This document shows, in pieces, positions 1-7,484 of a stretch of 24,616 bases of DNA. The first letter of the stretch is position 1. Each line of letters opens with the position of its first letter. This DNA comes from an uncultured cyanobacterium (GTDB lineage Bacteria; Cyanobacteriota; Cyanobacteriia; Cyanobacteriales; Chroococcidiopsidaceae). Where the stretch lies: the NCBI GenBank assembly GCA_946221495.1, contig CAMIFA010000068.1, forward strand, positions 1 through 24,616, written 5' to 3'. The translations under genes were made by a program, and so were the position numbers. Below the pieces are notes generated by a model, which made no database searches, was not told the DNA's origin, and saw nothing but the letters and a program-made list of their open reading frames with translations.

Positions 1-354
1 GCCAACGCCCGTATCAGTGCCAGTACCGGAAGTTGTGCCACCGATGCCTGTACCAGTGCCGGAAGTTGTGCCGCTAGTACCAGTATCAGTTGTACCGCCA
101 ACGCCCGTATCAGTGCCAGTGCCGGAAGTTGTGCCACCGATACCTGTACCAGTTGTGCCGCTAGTTCCTGTGCCGGAAGTTGTACCACCGATGCCTGTAC
201 CAGTGCCGGAAGTTGTGCCGCTAGTTCCTGTACTACCGCCAGTAGTCGCACCACTTGATCCACCAGTTTGTGCAGAACCAGGTATTGAGGGTATAGTTGC
301 AACTAGGACGAAAGCACTAGCCAAAACAAATTTCGACAAATTAGAAAGCTTCAT
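1..354 (-). CDS. Secreted Gly/Thr/Ser-rich repeat protein (partial, C-terminus beyond left edge)
   Basis: Read on the minus strand from the ATG at 354-352, 118 codons run open to the window edge. The N-terminus (MKLSNLSKFVLASAFVLVAT...) is a classic signal peptide: two lysines, a hydrophobic core, then PGSA before QT, a likely signal peptidase I site near residue 28. Everything after it is low-complexity Gly/Thr/Ser with blocks such as SGTGTGIGGTT, SGTGTDTGVGGTT and GTSGTT. A purine-rich AGAGGA lies about 10 nt before the ATG. The opposite strand is also open and would encode a Val/Pro repeat, but that reading has no signal peptide and is a by-product of the repeat. I recognise no family; an exported surface or matrix protein is an inference. 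Confidence 0.75.
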   Translation of the reverse strand, partial: MKLSNLSKFVLASAFVLVATIPSIPGSAQTGGSSGATTGGSTGTSGTTSGTGTGIGGTTSGTGTSGTTGTGIGGTTSGTGTDTGVGGTTDTGTSGTTSGTGTGIGGTTSGTGTDTGVG

Positions 355-389
355 AGCTAAAATTCCTCTTATTTTTGAGATTCTTGTAA

Positions 390-408
390 GTTCTTAGTAG
401 CTAAGAAC
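390..408. promoter_or_regulatory. Perfect 8-bp inverted repeat in the leader of the secreted protein gene
   Basis: GTTCTTAG and CTAAGAAC flank a 3-nt loop. The element lies 36-54 nt upstream of the ATG at 354 on the minus strand, outside the ribosome-binding site. It could be a 5'-untranslated-region hairpin that stabilises the mRNA or a dimeric repressor site; the sequence does not decide. Confidence 0.4.
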
Positions 409-759
409 AGCATCTTTAACTTGAATACCTGTTAGCGAACAGCTTAATTGGCACTGTTTAGTAACTTGTAAAAATAACAGGCTTAATGCGTTTTAGAGCT
501 AAGTGGGAAGGCTGAATACAGATGTGACAGTAACCGAGGTTCTCAAAAAAGCGTCATTTATTGTTTAAATGGTATGCGATCGCTGTTTTAACCTTCATAG
601 AACTCAGGAATATGTCATTTCCTTTGTGCTATTACTCCTACACAACACTAACTGCTACTGTTTAATCAAACTTCTATCAAAAGAATTGTTTATGTTAAAG
701 CGGTTTGTGATTATGAATACAAACAAGCTTCTATCCCAGATCCCTAGAGATTTATAAAC

Positions 760-807
760 AGAGAAATAACAAAAAGTATTTAGTAGTGAACTTTTGGTTA
801 TTTCTCT
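760..807 (-). terminator. Long AT-rich hairpin downstream of the antiporter gene
   Basis: Arms of 17 nt (760-776 and 791-807) pair with a single mismatch around a 14-nt loop. The hairpin begins about 43 nt beyond the stop codon of the minus-strand antiporter gene, where a terminator is expected. The stem is AT-rich and no clear run of T follows in the minus direction, so it is not a textbook intrinsic terminator; mRNA 3'-end protection is the alternative. Confidence 0.4.
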
Positions 808-849
808 AGGTAATCATGCCAGGCTTTTCTTCCTTGCTAGTATAAAAAA

Positions 850-2121
850 TTAAGACTGCTCAATATTAGCTGGAACCTTAACTTTCTTACGACGGCTACC
901 AATGTATTTATTGTAGGCATTCATTATCGGTGTTGTACTAGTTCCATGTAAAATTACCGAAAGCACAATTGTGGTGTAAGTAATCCAAGCAATCCGCTCA
1001 GCCAATGTATCTTTTAAGCCATGTCCAAACGCATAAGAAAGATAGTATATAGAGCCAACACCGCGAACGCCAAACCACCCAAATAGCCACCGCGTTACCG
1101 AACGATAGCCACCACCAATCGTACTAATCCACGCTCCTATAGGTCGGATTACAAAAAGCAACAACCCCCCCACTAGAAGTGATTCATTACGATGTGTCCA
1201 CATTGCCTCCACTCGCAGGAGCGACCCTAAGATTAAGATGGTCGCCACTTCGGTTAGTTTTTCAATTTGCTCAGTAAATTCGCGTTGAGAAAATGGCTTT
1301 TCTGGAGCTTCATAACGTCGCTGTGCTACTATCCCCGCTACAAAAACCGCCAAGAATCCATAGCCATAGACAATTTCTGCGAGGGAATATGTTAGCAAAA
1401 TTATACTAAGTGCAACAAAATCCTCCATCAAATTATCAACTTTGGTGAATTTTTGGCTGTTTTGGTCAATCCAAACAACAACTGTTGCTACGATAATTCC
1501 GATCACGATGCCAGCAGCGATCGCCCAAAGCAAGTCAACAGCAACCCAGCCTTGAAACCAGCTTTGCCAGTCGTTACCTTTTTCAAGCCAGTGAATGCCA
1601 AAATAAACAAATGGAAAAGCCAGCGCATCGTTTAAACCGCCTTCGGAAGTTAAGCCAAAGCGTAATTCATCTCTATCTTCTGTATGAGTAAGCTGCACTT
1701 CAGAGGCTAATACAGGATCGGTAGGTGCAAGAATTCCGCCTAACAAAATAGCTGGACCCCACTCCATTTTTAAAACCCAGTGAGCAATAGCAGCGATCGC
1801 AAAAATCGATATTGGCATTAAAAAACCAATTAATCGGATTGTTGAACGCCAAGCCCCGGCGTTAAACCGACGGTTCATTTTTAAACCGCAGCTAAACAAA
1901 GAAACCAGTACAACAAATTCTGTCAGTCGTTCTAGAAATTCAGCATCTGGTCGCAATTGAATTATATTGAATCCGTACGGACCGAGGACAATACCTACTA
2001 TCAAGTAGATGAGGGCAAAAGAAATAGGTAGGCGCGAAATCAAGCCGGAACCCAACGTGACAACAAGTAGGATCAGACCAATAACAAACAGGTCAATCGT
2101 ATAAATATTTAGATCAAGCAT
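850..2121 (-). CDS. CPA1-family Na+(K+)/H+ antiporter, NhaP-like
   Basis: The 423-residue membrane protein belongs to the monovalent cation:proton antiporter-1 group, which exchanges Na+ or K+ for H+ across the plasma or thylakoid membrane. About a dozen hydrophobic segments are visible. The family markers are present: LAPTDPVLA at residues 131-139 and EGGLNDALAFP at 160-170, where Asn164-Asp165 is the ion-binding pair typical of electroneutral CPA1 exchangers. The C-terminus is a short basic tail (RRKKVKV) without a regulatory TrkA-type domain, which fits the short NhaP form. The ATG at 2121 is followed directly by a hydrophobic segment. The gene is divergent from the P450 gene across a 171-bp spacer. 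Substrate preference cannot be read from sequence. Confidence 0.85.
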   Translation of the reverse strand: MLDLNIYTIDLFVIGLILLVVTLGSGLISRLPISFALIYLIVGIVLGPYGFNIIQLRPDAEFLERLTEFVVLVSLFSCGLKMNRRFNAGAWRSTIRLIGFLMPISIFAIAAIAHWVLKMEWGPAILLGGILAPTDPVLASEVQLTHTEDRDELRFGLTSEGGLNDALAFPFVYFGIHWLEKGNDWQSWFQGWVAVDLLWAIAAGIVIGIIVATVVVWIDQNSQKFTKVDNLMEDFVALSIILLTYSLAEIVYGYGFLAVFVAGIVAQRRYEAPEKPFSQREFTEQIEKLTEVATILILGSLLRVEAMWTHRNESLLVGGLLLFVIRPIGAWISTIGGGYRSVTRWLFGWFGVRGVGSIYYLSYAFGHGLKDTLAERIAWITYTTIVLSVILHGTSTTPIMNAYNKYIGSRRKKVKVPANIEQS

Positions 2122-2292
2122 TGCGATCGCGTAGTTAATACAAGGCTGTTTTGTGAGTTTACTGTAAGTATTCTTAGCTCTGAATCACCTTTGGTTAGAT
2201 TTGCTCAAATTCTGGCATATTCTACTTGTGAGCCAGCTTGCTTAATTGAGTGATAGAGAATAGATGAAAGGTATTTTGCTTTTTCCGCCGCC

Positions 2293-3657
2293 ATGACACT
2301 ACCTAATGGTCCAAAAACTTTACCGTTTGTACAGTTAATTCAGTGGATTTCTAACCCATTAGCATTGCTAGAGACATCGCAACAGCGCTATGGCGATCCA
2401 TTCACATTACGGCTAGGCGGCTTTTCGCCAGTTGTATTTTTTAGCAATCCCCAAGCAATTCAAGAAATTTTTACAGCGCAACCAAATCAATTTGATGTTG
2501 GTAGAGCAAATGGAATTCTCCAACCTTTAATTGGAGATCAGTCACTGATGTTAGTGGATGGCGATCGCCATCAGCGCCAACGACGCTTGTTGACACCGCC
2601 ATTTCATGGCGATCGGATGAAATCATACGGAAAACTTATTTGTGATATTACTCAACAAGTAATTAGCCAGTGGAGAATTGGCGTTCCTTTTGCAGTGCGA
2701 TCGTCTATGCAAGAGATTTCCTTTCGGGTAATTCTCCAAGCAGTGTTTGGCTTGAACGAGGGACAGCGTTGTGAACAATTACAGCAACTTTTGCCTGCAA
2801 TGCTGGATGTCGCTGGCTCTCCCTTGAGTTCTAGCTTGCTCTTTTTTAGAACACTGCAACAAGATTTAGGCGCGTGGAGTCCTTGGGGGCGCTTTGTGCG
2901 CCAACAACAGCAAATTGACCAAATCCTCTATGCGGAAATTCAGGAGCGGCGAGAGCAAGCTGACTCATCTCGTACAGATATTCTCTCGTTGCTGATGTCT
3001 GCTCGTGATCAAAATAATCAACCGATGACGGATACCGAGTTACGCGACGAGTTGATGACACTCCTAGCCGCAGGGCATGATACTACCGCTTCAGCTCTAA
3101 GCTGGGCATTGTACTGGATTCACTCTTTACCAGAGGTACATACCAAGCTTTTGCAGGAGCTGGATGTCGCCCAGGATGCAGACTTGAGTCAAATTGTAAA
3201 ACTGCCTTATCTAAATGCTGTTTGCTGTGAGACGCTGCGTATTTACCCGATCGCTATGCTTGCCTTTGCGCGGATTGTCAAATCACCATTTCAGTTCATG
3301 GGCTACGATCTAGAGCCAAATACGTTGCTTGCCCCTTGTATTTATTTAACCCACCATCGCGAGGATCTCTACCCAGAACCTAAATTATTTAAGCCAGAGC
3401 GTTTTTTAGAAAAGCAGTATTCGAGTTATGAATATTTGCCCTTTGGTGGTGGCAATCGGCGCTGCATAGGCATGGCGTTGGCGCTGTTTGAAATGAAGTT
3501 GGTATTAGCAACAATTTTGTCATGTTCTCAACTACGCCTAGTCGAGAATAGCCAAGTAAAACCTGTGCGTCGTGGTGTTACGCTAGCGCCTTCTAGTGGT
3601 AAGTGGCTAGTTGCAACCAATCAACGTCAAAAAGCAAAAATTCCAGTTCAACTCTAA
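2293..3657 (+). CDS. Cytochrome P450, CYP110-like
   Basis: This is a full-length haem-thiolate monooxygenase of 454 residues. The I-helix oxygen-activation motif AGHDTT is at 260-265, the K-helix ExxR is Glu313-Arg316, and the haem loop FGGGNRRCIG carries the axial Cys391. The N-terminus (MTLPNGPKTLPFVQLIQWISNPL) lacks a membrane anchor and resembles the cyanobacterial CYP110 group, whose members oxidise fatty acids, alkanes or terpenes. No terpene synthase, ferredoxin or reductase gene lies alongside, so the substrate is unknown. The Uma2-family gene follows 23 bp later and may share the transcript. The start lacks a strong ribosome-binding site, but the ATG fits the family N-terminus. Confidence 0.9.
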   Translation: MTLPNGPKTLPFVQLIQWISNPLALLETSQQRYGDPFTLRLGGFSPVVFFSNPQAIQEIFTAQPNQFDVGRANGILQPLIGDQSLMLVDGDRHQRQRRLLTPPFHGDRMKSYGKLICDITQQVISQWRIGVPFAVRSSMQEISFRVILQAVFGLNEGQRCEQLQQLLPAMLDVAGSPLSSSLLFFRTLQQDLGAWSPWGRFVRQQQQIDQILYAEIQERREQADSSRTDILSLLMSARDQNNQPMTDTELRDELMTLLAAGHDTTASALSWALYWIHSLPEVHTKLLQELDVAQDADLSQIVKLPYLNAVCCETLRIYPIAMLAFARIVKSPFQFMGYDLEPNTLLAPCIYLTHHREDLYPEPKLFKPERFLEKQYSSYEYLPFGGGNRRCIGMALALFEMKLVLATILSCSQLRLVENSQVKPVRRGVTLAPSSGKWLVATNQRQKAKIPVQL

Positions 3658-3680
3658 TATTTCCCTAGCTCCTTTTTAGT

Positions 3681-4475
3681 ATGACTCTTCCAATTCGCCT
3701 GCCGCCGCAATCCGATCCGCCCCTTTCCCCTCGGCTAACGTTGCCGAGTATGTATGATTTGCCTAGCGAGAACCCAGAGGAACCTGGCTTGCCTGATGAA
3801 TTTCATTCGTATCAACCGCAACTATTAAGAGAAACCTTTCAGCCTCCTGGGTGGAATCGGGAGATAATTTTCACTGCTGCTGACCTCAACCTTTACTATG
3901 ATGTCAGGCATCCTAACTGGTACAAACGCCCAGATTGGTTTGCTGTCTTAGGCGTTCCCCGACTTTATGACGGAAATAATCTGCGTCTGAGTTATGTAAT
4001 GTGGCAAGAATTGCTTAGCCCGTTTGTAGTTGTTGAATTACTTTCTCCAGGTACGGAAGCAGAAGATTTAGGGGAAACAAAGCCATCTCCCGAAGCACCT
4101 CCTTCTAAGTGGCAAGTCTACGAACAAATTTTGCGAGTTCCTTACTACATTGTTTTTAGCCGCTACACAAATCAAATTCAGGCATTTTGTCTTGTAGGCG
4201 GTGAATATCAACCTACTCAATTAACTGACAATCGCTTATTTATTCCCAGGCTAGGACTAAGTTTAGGTTTGTGGCAGGGTGAATATCAAAATATTGACCG
4301 TCTATGGATACGATGGCTGACTGCTGAGGGAGACTTAATTTTAACTCCTAGTGAACAAGCAGCAACAGCCGAAGAAAGGGCAATAGCAGCTCAACAAAGA
4401 GCAACAGCAGCCGAAGAAAGGGCGGAACGACTAGCGGCAAAACTGCGGGAGTTGGGTATGAACCTGGAGGAGTAG
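3681..4475 (+). CDS. Uma2-family (DUF820) PD-(D/E)XK nuclease-like protein with C-terminal coiled coil
   Basis: The 264-residue protein has the core of the Uma2 family, numerous in cyanobacteria and built on a restriction-endonuclease-like fold. Visible marks are KRPDWFAVLGVP with the conserved Asp, then FVVVELLSPGTEAEDLG with the Glu of the ELLSP motif, and KWQVYEQILRVPYYIVF after it. The last about 40 residues are an Ala/Glu/Arg-rich heptad region (TAEERAIAAQQRATAAEERAE), a common tail in this family. The biological role of Uma2 proteins is not settled; nuclease activity is suggested by fold only. It follows the P450 gene closely and converges on glcF with only 20 bp between them. Confidence 0.8.
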   Translation: MTLPIRLPPQSDPPLSPRLTLPSMYDLPSENPEEPGLPDEFHSYQPQLLRETFQPPGWNREIIFTAADLNLYYDVRHPNWYKRPDWFAVLGVPRLYDGNNLRLSYVMWQELLSPFVVVELLSPGTEAEDLGETKPSPEAPPSKWQVYEQILRVPYYIVFSRYTNQIQAFCLVGGEYQPTQLTDNRLFIPRLGLSLGLWQGEYQNIDRLWIRWLTAEGDLILTPSEQAATAEERAIAAQQRATAAEERAERLAAKLRELGMNLEE

Positions 4476-4495
4476 CGATCGCCTTACTTTCTCTA

Positions 4496-5860
4496 CTACT
4501 GAAGCTTAATTCCCCGAATTGAGTAATCTAATAATTCCATCGGATGCCTAACCGTAATTTCCTTACCCTGCAACTGTAAATGCTTACTAATTTGCATAGT
4601 ACAACCAGGATTAGAAGAAGCAATTAAATCAGCACCAGTATTTAGTAGATTCTGGACTTTCTGTTGACCTAATTCTTCGGCTACTTCCGGTTGCAGCATA
4701 TTGTAAACACCCGCACTGCCACAACACAAAGCTGCATCAATTGGTTCTTTTAGCTTCACTTCTGGGATTTGCCGTAATAATTGACGCGGTTGAACGCTAA
4801 TTTTTTGTCCATGCAACAAATGACAGGCATCTTGATAAACAATTGTTAGAGGTTTATCAGCAAGTGGCGATAGTTTTGCTGTTAATCCGGCTGTTGCTAA
4901 AAACTCCTGAACGTCTTTTACCTTAGCGGCAAATTCTTGGGCTTTTTCCCGATAGTCTGCATCGTCTTCTAGGATATGACCGTATTCTTTTAAAGTATGA
5001 CCACAGCCGGCTGCATTGATAATAATGGCATCTACATCAGTATTTTCAAAAGCATCAATCATCTGTCTAGCCAAGGCTTGTGCTTGTTTTCTTTGTCCTT
5101 GATGTTCCGTAAGTGCAGCACAACAACCTTGAGTTTTGGGGATGACTACTTCACAGCCATTAGCTGTTAAAACACGCACGGTTGCTTCATTAACTGGTGA
5201 GAAGAATAAGCGTTGCACACAGCCTAAAATCATACCCACTCGATAACGTTTCTCGCCCTGAGCTGGAATAATAGTAGGTAATTTATCCCGGAATGCACTT
5301 AGAGGAAGTTTTGGTAAAATTGATTCCATTGCTGCCAAGCGGGGGGATAAGCGATGGAGTAAACCAGTGGAACGCACAAGTTTCTGTACGCCTAATTTTT
5401 GGTAAACCACTAAAGGAACCAGCAATACTCGTAAACGATTGGGATAGGGGAATAGAGAGAAGATAAGTTGTCTTAGTAATCTGTCTGGCAAACTGCGGGG
5501 GTAATTTCGCTCTATTTGGGGACGAGTGGCGGCAATTAGTTTGTCATACTGCACCCCAGAGGGACAGGTTGTAACGCAGGCGAGACAGCCTAAGCAAGAA
5601 TCAAAATGCTGCACTGTGGCAGTATTTAAAGGAATCTCACCTTCATTGATGGCATCCATGAGGTAAATTCGACCTCTGGGTGAATCCATTTCTTTGCCAA
5701 TTACGCGATAACTAGGACAAGTGGAAAGGCAAAAGCCACAATGAACGCAGGTATCAATTAATTTAGGATTGGGAGGTTGTTTGGCATCGAAGCCGTCTAA
5801 GTTGCTTAAGGCGGCTGGCTTTAGGGTGTCTGAACTATTTACAGAATCTGAAGTTTGCAT
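4496..5860 (-). CDS. glcF: Glycolate dehydrogenase/oxidase iron-sulfur subunit GlcF
   Basis: GlcF passes electrons from the flavin subunits GlcD/GlcE towards the quinone pool during oxidation of glycolate to glyoxylate, the second step of photorespiration. Two [4Fe-4S] motifs of the CxxCxxCxxxCP type are seen: Cys38-41-44-48 and Cys89-92-95-99. The C-terminal half holds two cysteine-rich CCG-type modules (GCCAALTEHQGQ and CHLLHGQK...CCGSAG), as in GlcF and heterodisulfide-reductase-like subunits. The 454-residue length is usual. No membrane segment is obvious. It lies 145 bp downstream of glcE on the same strand and is probably co-transcribed with it. The partner glcD is about 16 kb away at the other end of the window. 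Confidence 0.92.
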   Translation of the reverse strand: MQTSDSVNSSDTLKPAALSNLDGFDAKQPPNPKLIDTCVHCGFCLSTCPSYRVIGKEMDSPRGRIYLMDAINEGEIPLNTATVQHFDSCLGCLACVTTCPSGVQYDKLIAATRPQIERNYPRSLPDRLLRQLIFSLFPYPNRLRVLLVPLVVYQKLGVQKLVRSTGLLHRLSPRLAAMESILPKLPLSAFRDKLPTIIPAQGEKRYRVGMILGCVQRLFFSPVNEATVRVLTANGCEVVIPKTQGCCAALTEHQGQRKQAQALARQMIDAFENTDVDAIIINAAGCGHTLKEYGHILEDDADYREKAQEFAAKVKDVQEFLATAGLTAKLSPLADKPLTIVYQDACHLLHGQKISVQPRQLLRQIPEVKLKEPIDAALCCGSAGVYNMLQPEVAEELGQQKVQNLLNTGADLIASSNPGCTMQISKHLQLQGKEITVRHPMELLDYSIRGIKLQ

Positions 5861-6005
5861 TGCCTAAATACTACCGAATATGATAGTGCTGCTTTTATTT
5901 ATAAGTTTGAATGAGGCTACTAAAATTGCTTTTGCTTCGCGGCTTAAAAGAATTTTGTCCTATCTTGATCTTGACGCACGATCGCTCTTTTGCGCTAAAA
6001 CAACC

Positions 6006-7319
6006 TCAAATTCCACCCACAAAGCGGTGAGGACTCAAAATATTTTCCGCGTCGAATTGTTGTTTGATTAAGCGCATTAAATTTAAAGCATTGCCACTGT
6101 ATCCCCAAACATCAATTTGTTGCTTAAGTGCTGCTGCTGCTTCTAATATAGTCAGGAAACCGCCTTGAGTTTCACAGTGCGATCGCATTTCTAAAATTTT
6201 CTCAGCCGTAGCTACATCAGCTTCTAGCCGCAAAAATCCTAAGCCACTACCAGTATGAATTAAACTTATTCCCGACTGGGGGGCAATTGTATCTAATTGA
6301 GCCAACATTGCTACAGCAGCTGTTGGTAACAACCCTATTTTACAAGTAACTACAGGTTCCGTTGTATCTACACTCATTTGTGTTTGTAACTTCTGCCATA
6401 ACTGCGCTTCATCAATGGCTGAATAACTTGCACCTTGTAAACCTAGCTGTTGTCCTAGTTCTAAAAGACTGGCTGATTGTTGTCTAACACTTTCTGCCAT
6501 ACTTTGAAACTGCACAATTAACCCCAATCCTTGCCCAATATCTAAACGTTCTACTAACTGGCTTGAAAGCAAATCAGCTTTAGTTGGTGTTAATGCAGAA
6601 GAACGCAAACTTGTCAAGGCTTGAGCAATTTTTTCTGCTTCCCCTGTTAAAACAACAGTTTCAGAAGCTTCAAGCAACGGATAAACTCGAAAAGTAACAG
6701 CAGTAATGATTCCCAACGTGCCATACGACCCAGTAAATAGCTTCATTAAGTCGTATCCAGCAACATTTTTGACAACTCGTCCTCCGGCTTTGGCAAGTTG
6801 TCCATCAGCGCGAACAAAGGAAATGCCGAGTAATTGATCGCGGACACTCCCAAAACGCTGTCGTAAAGAGCCAGTATCAGCAGTAGCAACAATACCTCCC
6901 ATTGTTGCAGACTGGGGAGCAGTTGGATCGAGGGCGAGAAATTGCCCTGCTGTTGCTAGAGTATCTTGAACAGTGGCAAATTTAGTGCCAGCTTCTAAAG
7001 TTACAGTCAAATCACCAACTGCGTGTTGAATCAACTTATTTAGGTTTTTGGTGCTGACAATTAAATCAGCTTCTACCAGTCCACCCCAACTTATTTTGCT
7101 ACCGCCGCCGCAAGGTAAAACACGCCACTTGTTCTCGTAAGCACAAGTAATGACTTCGCTTAGTTGAGCTTCAGTGTGGGGATAGACAATGCAACTAGGG
7201 AAATCAGATAAGAGCGATCGCTCTAGCTTTCGTTCAACTTCTATATCTTGCCAATCAATTACTGCATCTGTGCCGACGATACTGGCAAGTTTTTGGGCGA
7301 TCGCTGTAGGCTTACTCAC
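6006..7319 (-). CDS. glcE: Glycolate dehydrogenase/oxidase FAD-binding subunit GlcE
   Basis: GlcE is the smaller flavoprotein subunit of the GlcDEF glycolate-oxidising complex. The 437-residue protein opens with the FAD-binding type 4 (VAO/PCMH) domain. CGGGSKISWGG lies near residue 70, followed by LALDPTAPQSATMGGIVATADTG and the GGRVVKNVAGYDLMKLFTGSYGTLG block that contacts the cofactor. The C-terminus LSPHRFVGGI is the usual end. It is the first gene of a glcE-glcF pair and is divergent from the KaiC-like gene. A TTA-N7-TAA sequence at 7368-7380, about 50 bp upstream of the start, could be a LysR-type site, but such matches are common in AT-rich DNA. Confidence 0.9.
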   Translation of the reverse strand: MSKPTAIAQKLASIVGTDAVIDWQDIEVERKLERSLLSDFPSCIVYPHTEAQLSEVITCAYENKWRVLPCGGGSKISWGGLVEADLIVSTKNLNKLIQHAVGDLTVTLEAGTKFATVQDTLATAGQFLALDPTAPQSATMGGIVATADTGSLRQRFGSVRDQLLGISFVRADGQLAKAGGRVVKNVAGYDLMKLFTGSYGTLGIITAVTFRVYPLLEASETVVLTGEAEKIAQALTSLRSSALTPTKADLLSSQLVERLDIGQGLGLIVQFQSMAESVRQQSASLLELGQQLGLQGASYSAIDEAQLWQKLQTQMSVDTTEPVVTCKIGLLPTAAVAMLAQLDTIAPQSGISLIHTGSGLGFLRLEADVATAEKILEMRSHCETQGGFLTILEAAAALKQQIDVWGYSGNALNLMRLIKQQFDAENILSPHRFVGGI

Positions 7320-7418
7320 TATTAACTAAATTCTCTTAATTCTGTTTTCATTCTCAGATTTTATAAGTTAATCTTACTAAGGAAGTATTCCTCACCTTGC
7401 CAAGAATAAAGCAATGTT

Positions 7419-7436
7419 TCTCTAAATTTTTAGAGA
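7419..7436. promoter_or_regulatory. 8-bp inverted repeat in the glcE / kaiC-like divergent spacer
   Basis: TCTCTAAA and TTTAGAGA are separated by two T residues, a perfect 18-bp palindrome 49 bp before the KaiC-like start and 100 bp before glcE. Its place in a 165-bp divergent spacer makes a dimeric regulator site possible. A leader hairpin for the KaiC-like gene is the alternative. Confidence 0.35.
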
Positions 7437-7484
7437 CGCACCTTCTAATAGTAAAGTAGTCTTCGGATTGCAAAAATTAAATCA

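Larger units (their letters stand above)
355..849. other. Intergenic region between the antiporter and the secreted repeat protein
   Basis: Nearly 500 bp without a convincing gene. It should hold the promoter and leader of the minus-strand secreted protein on its left side and the end of the antiporter transcript on its right. I see two inverted repeats (390-408 and 760-807, listed separately) and one HIP1 octamer near 574. A 62-codon open frame on the plus strand at 569-757 has no ribosome-binding site, no recognisable domain and irregular composition, so I do not call it. Confidence 0.6.

Noticed and set aside
17..397. Plus-strand open frame coding a Val/Pro repeat (PVPEVVPP)
   Set aside because: It is the complement of the Gly/Thr repeat gene on the minus strand, which has the signal peptide and ribosome-binding site; the plus frame has neither.
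569..757. 62-codon plus-strand frame in the intergenic region
   Set aside because: No ribosome-binding site, no family resemblance, Cys/Leu-rich irregular composition, and it crosses a HIP1 site; it looks like chance.
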